The position numbers and the translations under genes were made by a program. From Watersipora subatra (Eukaryota; Bryozoa; Gymnolaemata; Cheilostomatida; Watersiporidae): 64,000 nucleotides of DNA. Where the stretch lies: positions 1 to 64,000 of the forward strand of contig NC_088716.1 of NCBI RefSeq assembly GCF_963576615.1, written 5' to 3'. Of this stretch, positions 48,983 to 60,568 are shown in pieces (within the stretch, counting starts at the first letter, position 1; each line of letters opens with the position of its first letter). Below the pieces are notes generated by a model. That model saw nothing but the letters and a program-made list of their open reading frames with translations, made no database searches and was not told the origin of the DNA.

Positions 48983-51587
48983 GAAGAGATGCCCTTTTCC
49001 TACATACAATATTGCCAGCTTTAGAGAATAGCCGCTCACAGGGGACAGTAGTTGCAGTGGTACATAGGTATTTTCTCGCCAACCTACTAAGCCTAGGATA
49101 TGCAGATGATCAGCCTTTCCACCAGACTAGTGGGTCCACATCATCATCAGCTTCGGTACCATGCCTGTAGTTTTGTAGTTTTTCATGCATTGAAGTGCTT
49201 GTAAATTCATTCTCACTGTCTTCATCTTCACTGGAACTGTATTGGTATCGACTTCTTTTTATAGAACGCTCATCAAAGCTACTTGAAGACTGACTGGTAT
49301 CTCCTTCCTTAACCTTGTTAAGTATGAAATTCCACACAGTTTTTCGATCTTCCTTTGATATAAACTTCAATGTCTTAAATCTCGGGTCCAGGGCAGAGGC
49401 AGCTTTAACATGCATGTTGGATTCAAGGACATCAAGCCTTGGTCTCAGATCACTAGTGCAGGCTTGCTTGAACTCTGATATATATCCAGGATCGTTATCA
49501 TCCACACACATCAACTGCAAGAGATGATTGAGCTCTGGTAATGCGATTGATACAGATACATACTTCTCACCACCAAGTCTCTAAGTAGCTGCTTCCAAAG
49601 GTGTCAATAGATCTCGGACTTTCCTTAGCTTCTCCATTTTTTTACCTGGTATAAATACAAGTAGCTAATAAACCTGTAAAAGCACTTCCTTCTTGTGGAT
49701 AGGGACTAAAATAAAACATTTACCTGTTGGTGATAAAATTTTCTTATGACTTTCACCACATCAAACAGCTTGAAAGCAATCAATATTTCGTAGAACACTG
49801 TTAATCATGGTTATTGTAGAAGCCCACCGAGTAGGTACATCTTGTTTCTGTAGCAAACAAAATGTGGATTTATGCTTACATTGTTGAATAATATACCAGT
49901 TAAAGCTGGGCATAATCATTTAAAATGAACACTAACCAGTGACTTCTTTAGAAGGTCCTGTTTGACTTGCTCGGCATGTAAAGAAGCAGTGTTTTTTGGA
50001 GAGTGCTTGAAATGACCTACAAGTTTTCGAGCTTTAGCCAACACCATCCATTTCTGCAGCTTTAATTCCCTTGTTGAAGAGAATGAACAACACAAGGAAT
50101 GTGAATCCAATCAAATTTGGCTGCAGCACCCAGCATGTTTTTAGCAGAGTCAGTCCCTAAGCTTACTACTTTGTTGCTAATGCACCACTCATCAACAATA
50201 AATTGGATTTGTTTTGAGACCTTGTCAGCTGTATGACGTCCATCTTATTTTTTCTCAGCCAGAGTTAGTGTCTGCATCTTCCAATCATTGTCTATATAAT
50301 GAGCAGTTACCCCAGCAATGCTTTCATTAGCACAGCTTGTCCAATAATCAGTTGTCAGTGCGATGAACTCGACATTTTGTAATTCGGCTTTGATACACTT
50401 CTTTTTTTTCGTATAGGCCTTCAACCTTTCTACTAATAGTGGTTCGACTTGGTGGTTTGTATTGTGGGTTAGCCACAGCTGTCTGTAGCACAGGTGTCCT
50501 TTAGCAAGATATTGCGGAGGCCGGGCCGTAGTCTACACACACAAAAAACAACAAAGGCCCACGTAGTTATGAGCAAAAACATAAGTATCCACCCAAATAT
50601 CTCACCAATTCGATGAGCAGCACACACAAAAACTAAACCAATCGACAGAGCCACCCATCATGTCAAAATATTCCAAATTTCAAGTCATGTCTTGCACAAC
50701 TCACCTTATGGTTTTTCAAGACTTGCCCAAAGTCCCTATTAATTTGAGACTGTCCCATTGCTGCTTTAGAAATGGTCGCCGCTAGCTTAACCTAACGTCC
50801 TGATTCAACATCTTACTAACTATCGGGGCATTGCTAAAAGAGGGAATCAAAAAGTTCGGGAGCACTCAGCAATGCCCCGATAGTTACTAAGATGTTGAAT
50901 TAGGACGTCAGGCTAGGCTATCAGCGACCATTTCTAAAACAGCAATCGGACAGTCTCAAATTAATAGAGACTTTGGGACAAGTTTTGAGAAACCATAAGG
51001 TGAGTTGTGCCGGACATGAATTTAAACTTGGAATATTTTTACATGATGGGTGGCTCTGCCGATTGGTTTAGTTTTTGTGTGTGCTGCTTATCGGATTGGT
51101 AAGATATTTGGGTAGATACTTATGTTTTTGCTCATAACTACGTGGACCTTTGTTGCTTTTTTGTGTGTGTAGACTACGGCCCGGCTTCGGCAATATCCCG
51201 CTAAAGGACACCTGTGGTCTGTAGCAACTTGATAAATCGATTATCTTCAACAATGTTCATGGCCCTGACATTCATAGCAACCCATCTTGCAATAGCATTA
51301 GTGATCTTGTTTGACCTGTTTGGGGTAACAGGTCTAGTAAATGACACGATGGTTAGTTGCTGTTGCTTATTGTTTGCGACAGCTGGTAATGATTTCTGAG
51401 CGGTAGGATGAGAATTAGTTAAATGATATCTTAGTGAGGATGTGCTGTGGTGGTAGGCAAATTCTTTCTGGCATATATTGCACTTCACTTTCTTGTTTAT
51501 GCTTCCAACAACGTTTGAAAACGTGCCACCGAGTATGGAGGACATATTTCTGCTTTTATGTTCCAATAAAGTGTCAATCTTATACAA
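48983..51587 (-). pseudogene. ZBED/hAT transposase, broken by stops and a nested insertion
   Basis: Read from 51,587 downward: a BED-type zinc finger (CNICQKEFAYHHSTSSLRYH, then LTNSH), and a helical part near NIVEDNRFIKLLQ that is cut by the nested element at 51,216. It resumes at 50,480 with YKPPSRTTI. Central fragments follow (50,110-49,916), then ASALDPRFKTLKFIS, and the hAT dimerisation domain (CERLFSKAGNIVCRKRASL) near 49,050-48,983. A TGA at about 49,107 separates the dimerisation part. Transposase would cut and paste the element; this copy cannot. Confidence 0.85.
50489..51216. mobile_element. 728-bp fold-back MITE nested in the hAT element
   Basis: Two arms of about 350 bp are inverted copies around a spacer of about 30 bp near 50,850. 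The ends are CACAGGTGTCCTTTAGC and GCTAAAGGACACCTGTG, and GTCTGTAG flanks both sides (50,481-50,488 and 51,217-51,224). The 8-bp duplication suggests hAT-type mobilisation. Arms match by eye at most positions. Confidence 0.95.
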
Positions 51588-52114
51588 TTAATATTCCGAA
51601 GCTGAATTATGATTGTGATTTTTTTGGAAAATTAAAATCCTTGTGTAATTGATCTAAAAAAGTTGTAAAATGTAAACAAAAAATAGACTGTAAGATATTA
51701 AATAATACCGAAATCGCTTTTGTTGCTATTACCCAGAAACACTTCCAAACAACTAACAACATGGCGGCTTACAGCTAGATCGACTCAGTGCTTGTGTCAT
51801 TGTACTGCAAGTTTTATGTTAGTGACTCCCTTAGTGTTTTCATAGATGAGTGCAAAATAATTGTGGTTGTATTTAATTGGTAAAAAAGTGCTGCTTGTCA
51901 TAATATTTATTTGTTAGTAAATTAAATGCTAGCAACCTGCCACGTTGGTATCATATAGGTACTAAACAGTACAAAGGAAAGGAACCACATCAAGATCATC
52001 ACCTCGGTTGCATTTTAATTGAAGACTAATTGGCTCGACTCAGTTAATCGTTTATTTGTATTGATCACGTTAATCGTTTAATTAACGCAATCATTGTGCA
52101 GATCTAATCTCACT

Positions 52115-53030
52115 ATTAGTCTGTGAGAAGGTGTTTAGGTGGTTTAGGTTTAGCATCCTCATCCAGGAGCACCTGTCATTACCCGCTGAGTGTGCTGAAG
52201 AACCAGTTTCTGAAAAGAGCCTCCATTCTGTCATCTATCTTTGGCCGAGGGTATGCATCCTATTCGGTAACGGCATTCAAATGCCAGTATTCAATACGGA
52301 AACGCAACTTCTTGTCTTTCCTCTAGATCAGCACCACCAGTGGACTTCAGGCTCAGCCAGCTGGCTCTATTAGTTTGTTTTGCAAGTCTCGCAATCGTTG
52401 TTCGGCCTCTGCCCATTCTGATGAGGAAGATACCAGATAGGTCTGGTCCCCTCCCTGAGTGAAATATAGTGCTTGACCTTGGAGGTCTGACTCGCATCGT
52501 TGTTACTCATGCTAAAGGCAGTATCGCACGGGTCAGCAGGTTGGCCAACCTTTCCTCCTGGCTTGGTTCTTGGCAGTTTGGTCTGACTGTCTGTAACAGG
52601 GCCTCCTGTTATGCAGGCACTCATCCTTCTGACGCAGATTTCCTCATGACTCCTCGTGACCCATTCTTCCATGCCTATTTCTTTGCTGCAGAGGCGCTTT
52701 GTCATGCACCTGTTGGCTTTCTACGGCTGTGTATGTCCCAATGGTAGGGCAAATCAGGGGTTGTTTTGCAATGTTGAGGCACCTTGCAACCACTTGACCA
52801 TCCAACCTTTGGGCAATTCCGGCTGGTTGTCTGTGGCGGACTTTCCAGGCAGCTTTCTAACACCTCCAAAGGGTAATAATTTCAATTGGTAACCCGGCAG
52901 TGAATAGCCATCTCCATTTGGGTCGGTTTCACCGATTCTCGCAACATTTGGGCTCTGCTTTGCAGCAGTTAGCTTTGCCTGTTCATACAAATCAGTGACT
53001 TCTCATTCATCGAACCCCGGCTACTCCAAG
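52115..53030 (-). other. GC-richer unrecognised block with minus-strand frames
   Basis: Minus-strand frames at 52,990-52,754 (with ARIGETDPNGDGYSLPGYQL) and 52,705-52,370 lie in the same register, with a stop between, so they look like one decayed coding region of about 200 codons. Base composition resembles the GC-richer end of units A-C. I do not recognise the protein; it may be part of a retroelement. Confidence 0.35.
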
Positions 53031-54135
53031 GAAGGTACTTACAAACAGCAGTAAAAACAACTACCTGGTTAAATTATAGTTAGGAACAGCAGTAAAACAA
53101 CATCCTTAGTTGAATTATAGTTACTTAAAGGTTGACTTACAACAAAATTCACATTGCAGTTATTTGGTATCAAAAGATTCACCATGTCTTACTCTGCTGT
53201 GTTGTAGGTGCAAAATATGTGGAAATGGGATTTAAAGCTCAAAAACGAACGCATGATCGCCGCCATCACGAAACCGCCGTAAATTGGAATCGATTTATTT
53301 CTCTGACGTACTCAAACGATTTGGTTAGTGTTTTGACATGTGATGTTCTCACGTAAATTGAAAGACCAATAAAAGGCTCAATATAAAACTTCTCGTAGTA
53401 CTAGTTTATGACAAACACTTCGGGTTTTACCGAAGAGCCTTTACCAAATATAGATGCTCGCTAGTTTACAGTTTTGTTTCTGCTTAGTCTAATAGTCTAT
53501 TCGTAATCTGATCATTTGACCCATACTTCCTACCAAACAGCGCGAATAATTTCTGCAGCCTGTTTTAACTATTACAGGTGACCAACAGGCTCGTCATGTT
53601 TTTCAGAGGATGATATGCACTCCTTCGAGCTAAGGTTAAACAATTAAATGAATTTTTACAGTGGGTTTTGAGATATCAGTGCTCAAAATTACAGCATTAC
53701 AATGATGATGAAATTGGCATGTAAGGATAATAGACATGGTTTTATTGAATGCGTGAAGTATATTTGTGAAAATATTTCGACGAATAAGGTTGCATGAAAG
53801 TGTAAACAGAAGCTATCTTGTTCAACTACGTCCCATTTGAGCTGTTTTGAAAAGCGAATCTAATCTACGGCAGTTTTGTGATGGCGGCGATTAACTGTTC
53901 GTTTTTTAGCTTTTAAGAGCTTGTAATCACATTTCCACATCTTTTGCACCTATAGCACAACAGAGTAAGACACGGTGAATCTTTTGATACCAAATAACTG
54001 TAATGTGAATTTTGTTGCAAGTCAACCTTTACAAACAGTGGTAAAACAACCACTTAGTTGAATTGTAGTAACTAAAGAACAACATTAAAAACAGCCACCT
54101 GGAAAATTATAGTTGCTTACAAACAGCTGTATCAT
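53031..54135. repeat. about 45-bp tandem repeat split by a MITE
   Basis: Units of the type ACAAACAGCAGTAAAACAAC followed by CACCTGGTTGAATTATAGTT occur at 53,040-53,127 and resume at 54,030-54,135. The MITE lies between them at a TA. Confidence 0.8.
53128..54029. mobile_element. 902-bp MITE, AAGGTTGAC ends, copy 2
   Basis: Ends AAGGTTGACTTACAACAAAA and TTTTGTTGCAAGTCAACCTT, flanked by TA. Opposite orientation to the copy at 13,513-14,405, as shown by the interior block around ATATTTGTGAAAATATTTCG. No transposase frame. Confidence 0.9.
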
Positions 54136-55381
54136 ACCTAATCTGTGTTAAACCTTCTATTATCAGCTCAGCATCGCCAAAACTTCTTCACGTAACCTCA
54201 TACAGTAAATGCAAGTTTATTATCTTCACGTTTTCAAAATCTCACAGCCGTGTAAAATCTTTTCTCCACAATAGACATTCTAGCTTATATATCTAAATTA
54301 TTTGTGCTAGAGACTGTGGTAGTATAATAGTAGTTGCAGTTTCTTTGGAACGCTTAATAAATTAACCTTTAAAGTGAAATCTACATTTCACTATTGTGAT
54401 CGTGTTACTGACACCAAAAAAGTGCACCAGGATCTTGTCCGTTTAAAATCTACCAATTACATGGTATGTGGTTTTCATAGTTGGTTGTCATAATAATAAT
54501 ATTATGTCTCTTGATCAAATTTGCACATTGGTCAAGTCAAACCTTCATCACATTTGTATCACCTGTCAATTGTTTGTTGAAAGATTAGAGGTGAAATGAG
54601 ACAGGTCTTTTATGTTCGAGACGAGACTCGAGGCACTTTCTTGTAAAAATTCGAGACACAGGACAGTAAAATAATGAGCATTTGGTGATGATTTCACTAC
54701 ACAAGGACTAGCGCACTTGATGTATGAAATTGATAAACCTCTTTAAATTGAGTTTTCTCCTAGTGTAAATGGTTTAAATACAACATTTTCATAGCGATAT
54801 GCATGTATTTTTTGTAAACAGAAGTAACACAAACTGCTCTGAAATAGCGAAGTTATATATGTTTAAGAATTTTGAGCTTGATTGATAATAACTATTATAA
54901 ACATGTTGCTTTGTACATGTATATTTTTACCATCTATTGAATAGGTCTTACTTTATTTCCTGCAACTTTATTTACCTTTTTCTGCAGCCATGTTTTAACA
55001 GCCATGCGCAGCCGCTTTAGTTTTATTTCCTGTATCGAGTTTGGCAATATTTAGGTCGGGGCGAGATAGATCCTAGACGAGACAGGTCGATACTCAAGAT
55101 GTTTCGTTCCATCTCTATTAAAGATAGCAGCTGTAGCCATGCTACATGTTTCTATGAAAATGTTTATCTTTCTCGAAATATTCTGAGTGTTTCTCGAAGC
55201 ATTCAGTATGTTTCACTACTGAATGCTTCAATTGCTGATGTACTGAGAGTAGTTCATCTTAATTTACTGTAGAAAAGTCTGAGTGTATGTACCCATTTTT
55301 CTTCCTTGAGCTTTTTATAGACAGTTTTTTATTATTATACAACCCCATATACTTACTTTGTGTGGTTTCTCATTTCGTTAG
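54136..55381. other. no recognised gene; upstream of the acidic-protein gene
   Basis: AT-rich with a GAGACGAGACTCGAGGCAC stretch near 54,620 and related words near 55,070. Upstream exons of the next gene may lie here, but none could be joined. Confidence 0.4.
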
Positions 55382-55386
55382 GCACA

Positions 55387-58300
55387 ATGATAGATTCTGA
55401 TAGCTCATTTGATGATCTGCTATTAGAGGGAAAGGAGGCGAGACAGCTTAAGAAGCAATCAGGTACTTTTATTCCAGGTGTATGGCGCTTCATATTCTTA
55501 TAATACCTACTTATTCAAGTAGGCATGTATCAGGTATATAACTCATCATCTTCTTATATTACCTACTTGTTCAAGTAGACATGTATCAGGTGTATAACTT
55601 GTCATATTCTTATATTACCTACTTGTTCAAGTAGACATGTATCAGGTGTATAGCTCATCTTCTTATATTACCTACTTGTTCAAGTAGACATATATCAGGT
55701 GTATAACTCATCATATTCTTATACTACCTACTTATTCAAGTAGACATGTATCAGGTGTATAGTTCAACATATTCTTATATTACCTACTTATTCAAGTAGG
55801 CATGTATCAGGTGTATAGCTCATCATATTCTTATATTACCTTTTTTATCAAGTAGTGCTCTATGGTTTAAAGTCAATGTTCCACCGAAGCATATAGTGAG
55901 CTGCAGTTTATGTAGGTTACTTTGCTGACAGTTCTGTATTGTTATAGAATAGCTATTAGAATAGCTATTTAGAATCTGCTATATCGGTAGTGATGCCAGC
56001 AACTACAGGGTCAGTATCGTGAGCCTAGAGTTGAACAGATCTGCCATGCAACAACAGAAGTTAATTCTGCAGAAGGCCAGCATATTCATATATTCTTTGA
56101 TGAATTAAACATGTCCTACTTTGTCCTTTACAGATATCATCAGCTACCAACTTGCAGATTTACTTACAGACGATGAAGATGATGGTTTGTGTCTTTCAAG
56201 GTACTCGCTATGCCTTCGGTAGTACTTCCTCACTCGCAAAAGTATTCAGAAAGACCAAATCAGTTATTGGTTCTCTATCATTAGAAAGATGAAAAAGGTT
56301 GTATTTAACATTTCTTTTGTTTTCAGGCCAACTGGCTCTGATAGTCTGACTGAGAATTCGGACTCTCCTAACAGTCTTTTATTATCACAAGCTTCATGCT
56401 CTGATCTTTCTCACTCTTCGTCTTCGGGCTCTAAGCGACGACTCACTTCCTCGATTGATGACTTTGATGGCCACCATCGGCAGTCATGTTTGACTGACTG
56501 CGAAGATTCCTCTTGTTCATCAAAGACAGACAGCGAGCTGCAAAGGGACTGTCAGTCAGGTGCGACGCATCACTTGTCTAGAGGTGATCAGTCCAGCCAG
56601 TCATCTGACGGTGATGAAGCTTATGAAAGATGTAAGCCAGCTTTTATCGTTAAAGATTTATGTATATTCCTTTACAAATCTCACGCAATCTCACTGAAGT
56701 CATTATCATGGGGTTGTCTTGTTTCCTATAGATTTAGAGAGAATTAGGGGAGGCCCTTACAGCCACCAGCAGCGCAACGCGGAGTACTTTACTGATGACG
56801 AAAGGTTAGTTTGCTGAAGCTTTTTTGCTTGTGTCTGTACAAACAATTCTCTAGGCTGTAGGATGGTACAAAGATGCCTCTCACACTCATTCCATAGACT
56901 CTTCTCGCAAAGTTTACTTTCGTTCACTATTATTCACCCATTATTTTTGTTCATTCTGATCATTCATGACACACTTTGACACACTCGCCTCTTGTATCTC
57001 TCTACTTTCATGAAAGTTTTTTAGTGTTTTGCATAAGCTAGCGGGTACCCTAAAACCTTTTTAATTTTTTATAAATCATTTTTTGTACAGGAGCGAAAGC
57101 TAAGTGTTTGCATTAATTACCAAAGTAATGACATCGTCTATTTGGGTCATGAGGTTGAGCTACTCTAGAAGCTTGTTCAGTACATTCATCATCTATTCCA
57201 ATGCGTTCAATACTACAATGTCATGACGTTCTAGTTACAGTCCTATGTCAGCTAGAAGGATGCATTAACTATATTTCTATTTTTGCTTTGTTCACCAGTT
57301 TAGATGATTTCATAGTCTCTGACGAGGCTTCACTTAGCGGTGAGAGTAGCGCAGATGATAGGCTCTTCTATATCAAGACCACAAATTTACTCGAGGAGAG
57401 GTAAACTAGCTCTGCTCTACTATTTTCACTTTACTCAGCTCTTTGAAAGGTCGGTTTATTAGTGCTTTACTAGCCGCTGTGTTAGCTAGCTAGCTACTTG
57501 CTGACACATATCAATTCTGCGGTTACTAGTTTGTGATTTGCGTGATGTCACACATGGATGGGGAATGGCTAATAGTATATTTGGTTGTCTTCAGGTCAAC
57601 TAGCGTTGCCGAGTCCTTATCATCTCAGGCTTCTGATGATTCAGTGGGTAGGTGCTTTACTTTAGTCTAGTCGGGTACTTAAGCTCAGCTTTATCTCATA
57701 TGTCATGATATCATTTATCTTCTATTGTTTTTACCCTACCATGTACATTCAGTTAAATACGCTGCTCATTCATACATGTGTATATTGAAGAGGATGTTCC
57801 TCACTTCAATCTCTCCGGTGACATGACATCGATTTCCTTAGAAAAAACAAAAGAAGAATCAAGCTCAATATATCTACACAATTCAGTATCAAATGAAGGT
57901 TGTCTCAAAATTCCTGGTAGGCAATATATGTCATTCTCTGTATGGTTGATATGACATACAGCCAAACCTCAATATGTGAAATTAACCTTTTTGGCAAACA
58001 TAAAACCTTTAATTGAACCCCACCTCTATTTGAACGCCACCTTGAGAGATGATTTGAAAAATAAACCGCCACTCTCCAATTGTACACCACCTCCGTTTGA
58101 CCGCCACTTTTGACATTATTTGATCTTCATGAGCCCATAATATCAATTGATTAGTAGAAAAATGTCCACAAAATCACATTAATAATGAATCATTTACATC
58201 AATAACAATTAATTTTCTCGTTGCTCAATTCCAAAGCTTTTCGTTTTTTTTTCGTTAAAACTTTGAACGCATAGAAACATAGAATTAATTAATCACTCTC

Positions 58301-60505
58301 TCAGGTTAATAGTATAGTTTCTTGTTTAACGCGGTCTTGGTATTTCAAAGTGCATGTATATATAAAAAATGGTTTACATTTACGATGGTGGATGAACAAC
58401 TAGTTTTAAGGTGAAGGTTGCGTTTAGCAAGCAAAATATTTACGCGTTGCTTTTGTGCTAAATGCTACCCGTAAAAGTATTGCCCTGCCAAGAATTAGTT
58501 TGAACTCTAATATCGACTAGATCAGCAAGGCGGAAGAAGAGTCGAGGTTAGAAGACATTGCCGAAAGTATTGCACAACCAGAAGAAGCTCGTTCCATTGA
58601 AAACAAAACTCAGAACACAGTTATTCAAGCAAACGATGGAAATATTTTAGTTTTAAAAACGGTAATTTTTTTTTGCATGTGATATATGTATGGTTTGTTT
58701 GTGTCACTTGTTCATGAACATATATCTTTGTAGCATTTGATTGATTATCATTATATAACTTATAAATTTGCAGATTTATAGCATATTATTTAATAGCATC
58801 CTTCCGGTTATCTTAACACGGCTTACAATGGATCGACGCTCATAATTCCTCTTCTATTGCACATAAAAAGCTAGTTTTGGCTGTAAACTGTAGCAAACAT
58901 ATCAATGAGTGCAATAAGCTTTTAATCAACATTGTTAAATATAAAATAAAAATTTGCATTCAAATTTAGAATTAAAAAAAATTCAACGCTAAAAAATATC
59001 ATGGCACAGGCTATATATAATATCATCACGGATTAATTGCAATCAATAGATAACAACTGATAGAAATATTTCTCAGCTTCCCAATGCATGTTTTGTCTAG
59101 AGATCTTTGACAAATTAGAGGTAAGTTAGCAGATTGATTGCATCCAAAAGGTTTAACATCGCTCCGCTGGAAAAAAAGGGCAAAATATGTATAGGCGACA
59201 TTCAGTTCGCCTGTAAAAGGGCTAAATTTATCTTCCCAAAATTCTGACAAGCTATTTAAAAAATACAACGCCAGCCTCTATTTGAACACCACCTCCAATT
59301 GACCGCCACAGGAGTGGTTGAAAAATAGAGCGCCATGGCGTTCAATCAGAAGTTTTACGGTATTTTATGTTAAAACTGACTCATTCCTAAGCAAATATTA
59401 TTACAAAGATTCATTATATTCTATTTAATTCATTTTACAGCAAAAACACTTATTAATAACAACTTTGAGAAATGACTTGTATATATCGCTTTAAAACAAA
59501 CGCAGTATAATACTATTTTTAGAAATCTAAAGGAAAAAGAGTAATTTACATTTAAAAACTATCAAGTAATAATACGTCCAATATTGCTACTTTTAGTGAC
59601 ACATCCGTGTAAGCAAAGATTTGACGATATGTAGATTCAGTGGTAGACTGATGCGTGTAGCTTACTCGAGCTTACCATAGATACAGTTTAACTCTACTAG
59701 ATCTATAAATTTGAATTAATTTAGTACACAAATTTTTAATTATTTTTGTGTTATAATTATTTTTTTTATTAGCCTTTAACTTACAAAAGGGTAGTGTTTT
59801 GAGAATGTTGTATTTATTTTGTATGTTGATACAAATGTTTGCTATCGAAGCATTTTTATGTACAGGTTTAAATATATTGCATCGTGTGTGTTCTTATCGT
59901 ATCTTGTGTACATTTTTGTATCCTACATACAATAAGGTATCTTGTGTACCGTGCTGGGTCATACATACAATATGGGATCCTATGTACAGTACATATGTAC
60001 ATTGTATCAGCAACCCATGGAAATAATGTCCTGAAGCATAGCTGATTTTGTGGAATTGCCTCATAGCTAACTGAGTCGCATTGATATTGAATTGAATTTA
60101 TGACTATCCTACAGCTGCGAGAGCTGCATTGATATCAGATAGTGATGAATCCTTTGATGAGTTGATTCAGGAAGGAGTGAAGAACCAGAGGGAGGCAACT
60201 TCTCATCGTTCTGGTAAATATTGCATTCGTTGTCCATCTACACTCTACAGTATGTGACTGAGATACTTTTATGTGAAATGCTTGAGTTCCTCGTAAAAAT
60301 TGGAGGGTTTTATTGTGCAAATTTTATTTGTTTAAACACTGTTGCCTCTCTCTCTCCCTCTCAGGACTTTTCATATAAGATTCTGTACGGTTGTTTCACT
60401 GTGCTACTGTTACCTTGGCTTTTAGATGGATCTTCAGACAGAAACACAAGCTCTTCACTCGCGAAGTCAAAGCAAAAAGATTCTCTTGACCTGGTGATGA
60501 CATAA
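55387..60505 (+). CDS. acidic serine-rich protein, nine exons, function unknown
   Basis: Exons are 55,382-55,462, 56,134-56,200, 56,327-56,631, 56,732-56,804, 57,299-57,400, 57,595-57,647, 57,791-57,898, 60,115-60,213 and 60,426-60,505 (stop TAA). All introns are GT-AG and every junction keeps phase, which makes the model strong. From the first ATG (55,387) it gives 320 residues; because exon 1 begins with an acceptor, the real start may be upstream. The protein is rich in Ser, Asp and Glu and has short acidic patches: SDSDESFDELIQEG, LTDDEDDG and SLDDFIVSDEASLSGESS. No enzyme domain, signal peptide or membrane segment is visible. Exons 1 and 8 encode similar pieces (DSDSSFDDLLLEG and DSDESFDELIQEG) with the same phases, suggesting exon duplication. 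Intron 7 (2.2 kb) holds a MITE. An alternative donor 18 bp after exon 7 (CCTG|GTAGGC) would also keep frame. Confidence 0.82.
55495..55855. repeat. about 58-bp tandem repeat, six units, in intron 1
   Basis: Units combine ATTCTTATATTACCTACTTG, TTCAAGTAGACATGTATCAG and GTGTATAACTCATCAT. Most units hold the small palindrome CTACTTGTTCAAGTAG. Confidence 0.9.
57999..59360. mobile_element. long CCGTAAAACC-family element in intron 7 of the acidic-protein gene
   Basis: Left end CATAAAACCTTTAATTGAAC and right end GGCGTTCAATCAGAAG followed by TTTTACGG before TA. The body shares blocks with 29,315-30,526 (for example CAGAAGAAG- and TTATAGCATATTATTTAATA-type blocks). No transposase frame. Confidence 0.75.
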
Positions 60506-60568
60506 TACCCATAGTTTTCCACTTATCATTTTCATTTCGTCACCGGTCACTCATTTCATCATGTTTCG

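Larger units (their letters stand above)
48681..52106 (-). mobile_element. full-length hAT-superfamily DNA transposon with 8-bp target duplication
   Basis: The ends TAGAGCTGCAGAACGATT and …CATTGTGCAGATCTA are imperfect inverted repeats, and the flanks are ATCTCACT on both sides (48,673-48,680 and 52,107-52,114). The 8-bp duplication is the hAT hallmark. It carries a minus-strand transposase and a nested 728-bp element. Remains of TTAATCG-type subterminal repeats lie inside both ends. Confidence 0.95.

Noticed and set aside
52370-52990. Block considered as a galectin or ankyrin remnant
   Set aside because: No motif of either family in any frame; left as unrecognised decayed coding sequence.
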